DNA of 35,734 nt from the NCBI GenBank assembly GCA_937906495.1, contig CALCVT010000127.1, positions 1 through 35,734 of the forward strand. Direction: 5' to 3'. Position 1 is the stretch's first letter. Every line of letters begins with the position of its first letter. Made by a program: the position numbers and the translations under genes. The notes beneath the pieces were generated by a model, which ran no database searches, was not told where the DNA came from, and saw only the letters and a list, made by a program, of their open reading frames with translations. The DNA is from an uncultured Prevotella sp. (GTDB lineage Bacteria; Bacteroidota; Bacteroidia; Bacteroidales; Bacteroidaceae). This document shows, one piece after another, positions 33,542 to 35,734 of the stretch.

Positions 33542-35425
33542 TCACAAACAAAAAGTCTTTTCGTAATAATTCACAAAGGCTCTATTTACCCGCATATTGC
33601 CTCCGGGAGTAGGATAATGGCCCGAAAAGTACCAATCGCCAGGACTGTTGGGGCAGGCTGCATGCAGGCCTTCAAGACTTTGATATACGATGTGTATTTC
33701 AGTTGTCACACCTTCAGGGCGTAACATCTCTGCCATTTTACATGAAATTTCTTCAGGAGTAAAGGGTTCATACACTTCGCGTACAAAGTTTTTTACTTGC
33801 TCTTTCGGCAAATCGATTTGTGCCTTACAGCGTTCATAGATATCTGCAAGCCTTTCTGAAATACCTTTATCAGTATGTAATGCAATTGCAGCACGGAAGG
33901 CAATAAACTCCTCCATGCGCGGCATATCAATGCCGTAATAATCAGGATAGCGAACCTGAGGTGACGAACTTACAACAACTATTCGACGCGGATGCAAGCG
34001 GTCCATAATACGCAAAATACTCTCGTGTAATGTTGTTCCACGCACAATACTGTCGTCAATAACCACAAGATTGTCAACTCCGGGACGAACAGAACCATAG
34101 GTCACATCGTAGACATGTGCCGCGAGATCATTGCGCGAGTTGCCTTCGGCTATAAAGGTGCGCATCTTGATATCTTTCCAAGCCACCTTTTCTGCGCGAA
34201 TTCTCCGTGAGAGAATACGATTTAGGTTTTCGTGCGAAACATTTGTTCCAAGCCGTTCAATCTCGTCGGCTTTCTGACGGTTAAGATATTCATCAAACCC
34301 CTGAAGCATGCCATAGTAGGCAGCTTCAGCAGTATTGGGAATATAGCCAAGTACGGTATTGTCTATTTCGCCGTCCACAGCCTTCAGTATCGGTTCTACC
34401 AGAGTACGTCCGAGTTCTTTACGTTCGCGATAGATATCTACATCCGACCCCCTGCTAAAATAAACACGTTCAAAAGAGCAGGCAGCCAAGCGTGCCGGTT
34501 CGAGCACTTGTTCTATACGGATACCTCCTCGACGATTAACAAGCAATGCCTGCCCGGGCAAGAGTTCGTGTACCTCGTGAGCCTCGGCATCGAGAGCCGT
34601 TTGTATAACCGGACGCTCTGAGGCTACAACAAGCACCTCATCGTTACGATACCAAAAAGTCGGACGAATACCCCACGGATCGCGCAAAGAGAACTGTTCG
34701 CCCGAACCCGTCATTCCGCATATCACATATCCTCCGTCCCACAGTGGTGCAGCATCTTTCAGAACATTAACCAAATTAATATGCTCCTCAATATACTCCG
34801 TAACATCCTGGTTTTCAAGTCCCTGCTTACGTGCCTCAACAAAACATCGTTCGCTCTCGCGGTCAAGCCGATGACCCAGTTGTTCCAGCAGCAAATAGGT
34901 ATCTGACATCATACGGGGATGCTGGCCCTTAGCTGCTACCGAACTGAATATCTCCTCTACATTGGTCAAGTTAAAGTTTCCGCAGATACAAAGGTTCTTG
35001 GCGCGCCAGTTGTTACGGCGCAGAAACGGGTGGACATACGAAAGGCCACTCTTGCCGGTAGTTGAATACCGGAGGTGGCCCATATAAATTTCGCCGGCAA
35101 AGGGCACACAGCGGGCTGCATAGTCCGCATCGTGCAATTGTTCCGACCGATAATTGGCAAAAAGCCGATGTACATTACCAAAGATTTCCTGAATGGCACC
35201 GCCACCCAGTCCACGTTCACGAAATAAGAATTCCTCACCAGCTGCAGCTTGCATTTTAACACAAGCCAAACCGGCGGCTTCCTGCCCGCGGTTATGCTGC
35301 TTTTCCATCAGCAAATAGAGCTTATTGAGCCCATACATCCACGTGCCGTATTTTTCTTCGTAGTAACTGAGCGGCTTAAGCAGCCTAACCATGGCCACAC
35401 CGCACTCATGCTTCAAAGGTTCCAT
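33542..35425 (-). CDS. PurF-like glutamine amidophosphoribosyltransferase paralogue
   Basis: A 627-residue protein with an N-terminal nucleophile glutamine amidotransferase domain (Cys8 after a seven-residue leader, MEPLKHE-CGVAMV; GHLRYSTTGKSG; CGNFNLTN) and a C-terminal phosphoribosyltransferase domain with the PRPP loop NLVVIDDSIVRGTT. It is much longer than the ~460-500 residues of canonical PurF. It also differs at conserved places: the usual FARPDS reads FSRGSD, and the VPDSG motif reads IPNTA. I therefore leave the symbol blank. It heads the carAB cluster, so it may belong to nucleotide synthesis, and a separate true PurF would be expected elsewhere in the genome. Function as a phosphoribosylamine-forming enzyme is plausible but not shown. 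Confidence 0.85.
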   Translation of the reverse strand: MEPLKHECGVAMVRLLKPLSYYEEKYGTWMYGLNKLYLLMEKQHNRGQEAAGLACVKMQAAAGEEFLFRERGLGGGAIQEIFGNVHRLFANYRSEQLHDADYAARCVPFAGEIYMGHLRYSTTGKSGLSYVHPFLRRNNWRAKNLCICGNFNLTNVEEIFSSVAAKGQHPRMMSDTYLLLEQLGHRLDRESERCFVEARKQGLENQDVTEYIEEHINLVNVLKDAAPLWDGGYVICGMTGSGEQFSLRDPWGIRPTFWYRNDEVLVVASERPVIQTALDAEAHEVHELLPGQALLVNRRGGIRIEQVLEPARLAACSFERVYFSRGSDVDIYRERKELGRTLVEPILKAVDGEIDNTVLGYIPNTAEAAYYGMLQGFDEYLNRQKADEIERLGTNVSHENLNRILSRRIRAEKVAWKDIKMRTFIAEGNSRNDLAAHVYDVTYGSVRPGVDNLVVIDDSIVRGTTLHESILRIMDRLHPRRIVVVSSSPQVRYPDYYGIDMPRMEEFIAFRAAIALHTDKGISERLADIYERCKAQIDLPKEQVKNFVREVYEPFTPEEISCKMAEMLRPEGVTTEIHIVYQSLEGLHAACPNSPGDWYFSGHYPTPGGNMRVNRAFVNYYEKTFCL

Positions 35426-35453
35426 TCAAAATACCTTTATTTGGTTTTGCAGG

Positions 35454-35461
35454 CAAAGTTA
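35454..35461 (-). promoter_or_regulatory. -7 element of the PurF-like-carAB unit
   Basis: Minus-strand TAACTTTG is a full match to TAnnTTTG, 28 bases upstream of the ATG at 35425. The -33 region is not clear. It gives a leader of about 22 nt. Confidence 0.55.
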
Positions 35462-35734
35462 CAAAAAAATAATGACATCGGCATACCAATTTAAAAGTTT
35501 GAGTGAATAATGCGTCCGGGGGCTACTTTACGTATTCTTCAAACCTTACCGGCTACATGTGTAACTATTTAAACAAACAAAATATCATAGCACCAAAGTA
35601 TAATTACTGAATGTTAAAAAGCACATCACAACATATGTGCACGCAGTGCCTATGAACGAAGTTTGAAAGGTGGATGTATTTTTTTTGGTTCTACCGTAAT
35701 TAGTGTAAATTAACTATGCTCATATCCAGACCTC
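35462..35734. other. Right-hand end without a recognised gene
   Basis: AT-rich sequence with no open frame of note and no hairpin or promoter that I can support. The next gene presumably starts beyond the window. Confidence 0.5.

Overview
The window looks like a chromosomal segment of a Bacteroidales bacterium. The evidence is the gene set (Bacteroidetes-type long LspA, cysteine-poor DksA-like protein, 668-residue urocanate hydratase, DUF4296, DUF4421 and DUF4494 families), the near absence of Shine-Dalgarno sequences, and several promoters of the Bacteroidetes type (TTTG, about 19-20 bp, TAnnTTTG). I cannot name a genus. Most genes are housekeeping, and I see no transposon, prophage, CRISPR array or defence island.

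Layout. (1) 1-91: the 3' part of a tRNA-Val(UAC) with its terminator. (2) 399-7034, minus: a complete histidine degradation operon, ftcD (fused)-hutU-hutH-hutI, carrying histidine through urocanate, imidazolonepropionate and formiminoglutamate to glutamate plus C1-folate. (3) 7035-8077: a 1-kb stretch without a convincing gene, holding a 3 x 21 bp tandem repeat and a possible small RNA with its own promoter and terminator. (4) 8078-13955, minus: ileS-dksA-like-lspA-DUF4296 lipoprotein-55-residue protein. (5) 14244-16943, minus: HAD hydrolase-panB-MFS transporter. (6) 17169-18044, plus: a six-helix membrane protein, convergent with an AmpG-like transporter (18299-19669, minus). (7) 19925-22236, minus: coiled-coil protein-zapA-rny. 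(8) 22344-22979, minus, a conserved protein of unknown role, divergent from ispE and an EFR1-type flavodoxin/ferredoxin protein (23163-24781, plus). (9) 24933-26208, plus: DUF4494 protein and the YggS-type PLP protein. (10) 26543-27757, minus: DUF4421 protein. (11) 27917-35425, minus: a PurF-like glutamine amidotransferase, carA, carB and a Gfo/Idh/MocA oxidoreductase.

Points worth a second look. The isoleucyl-tRNA synthetase has a rearranged class I signature, GIHH where HIGH is expected, an arrangement associated with very strong mupirocin resistance in IleRS2 enzymes. Many gaps between co-directional genes hold long, sequence-unrelated stem-loops (hutH-hutI, hutU-hutH, ileS-dksA, dksA-lspA, panB-MFS, carB-oxidoreductase, carA leader). 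The DksA-like protein keeps only one of four zinc cysteines. The PurF-like protein next to carAB differs from canonical PurF at conserved motifs. A 55-residue gene sits four bases after the DUF4296 gene. I did not find anything that I would confidently call a new biological system.
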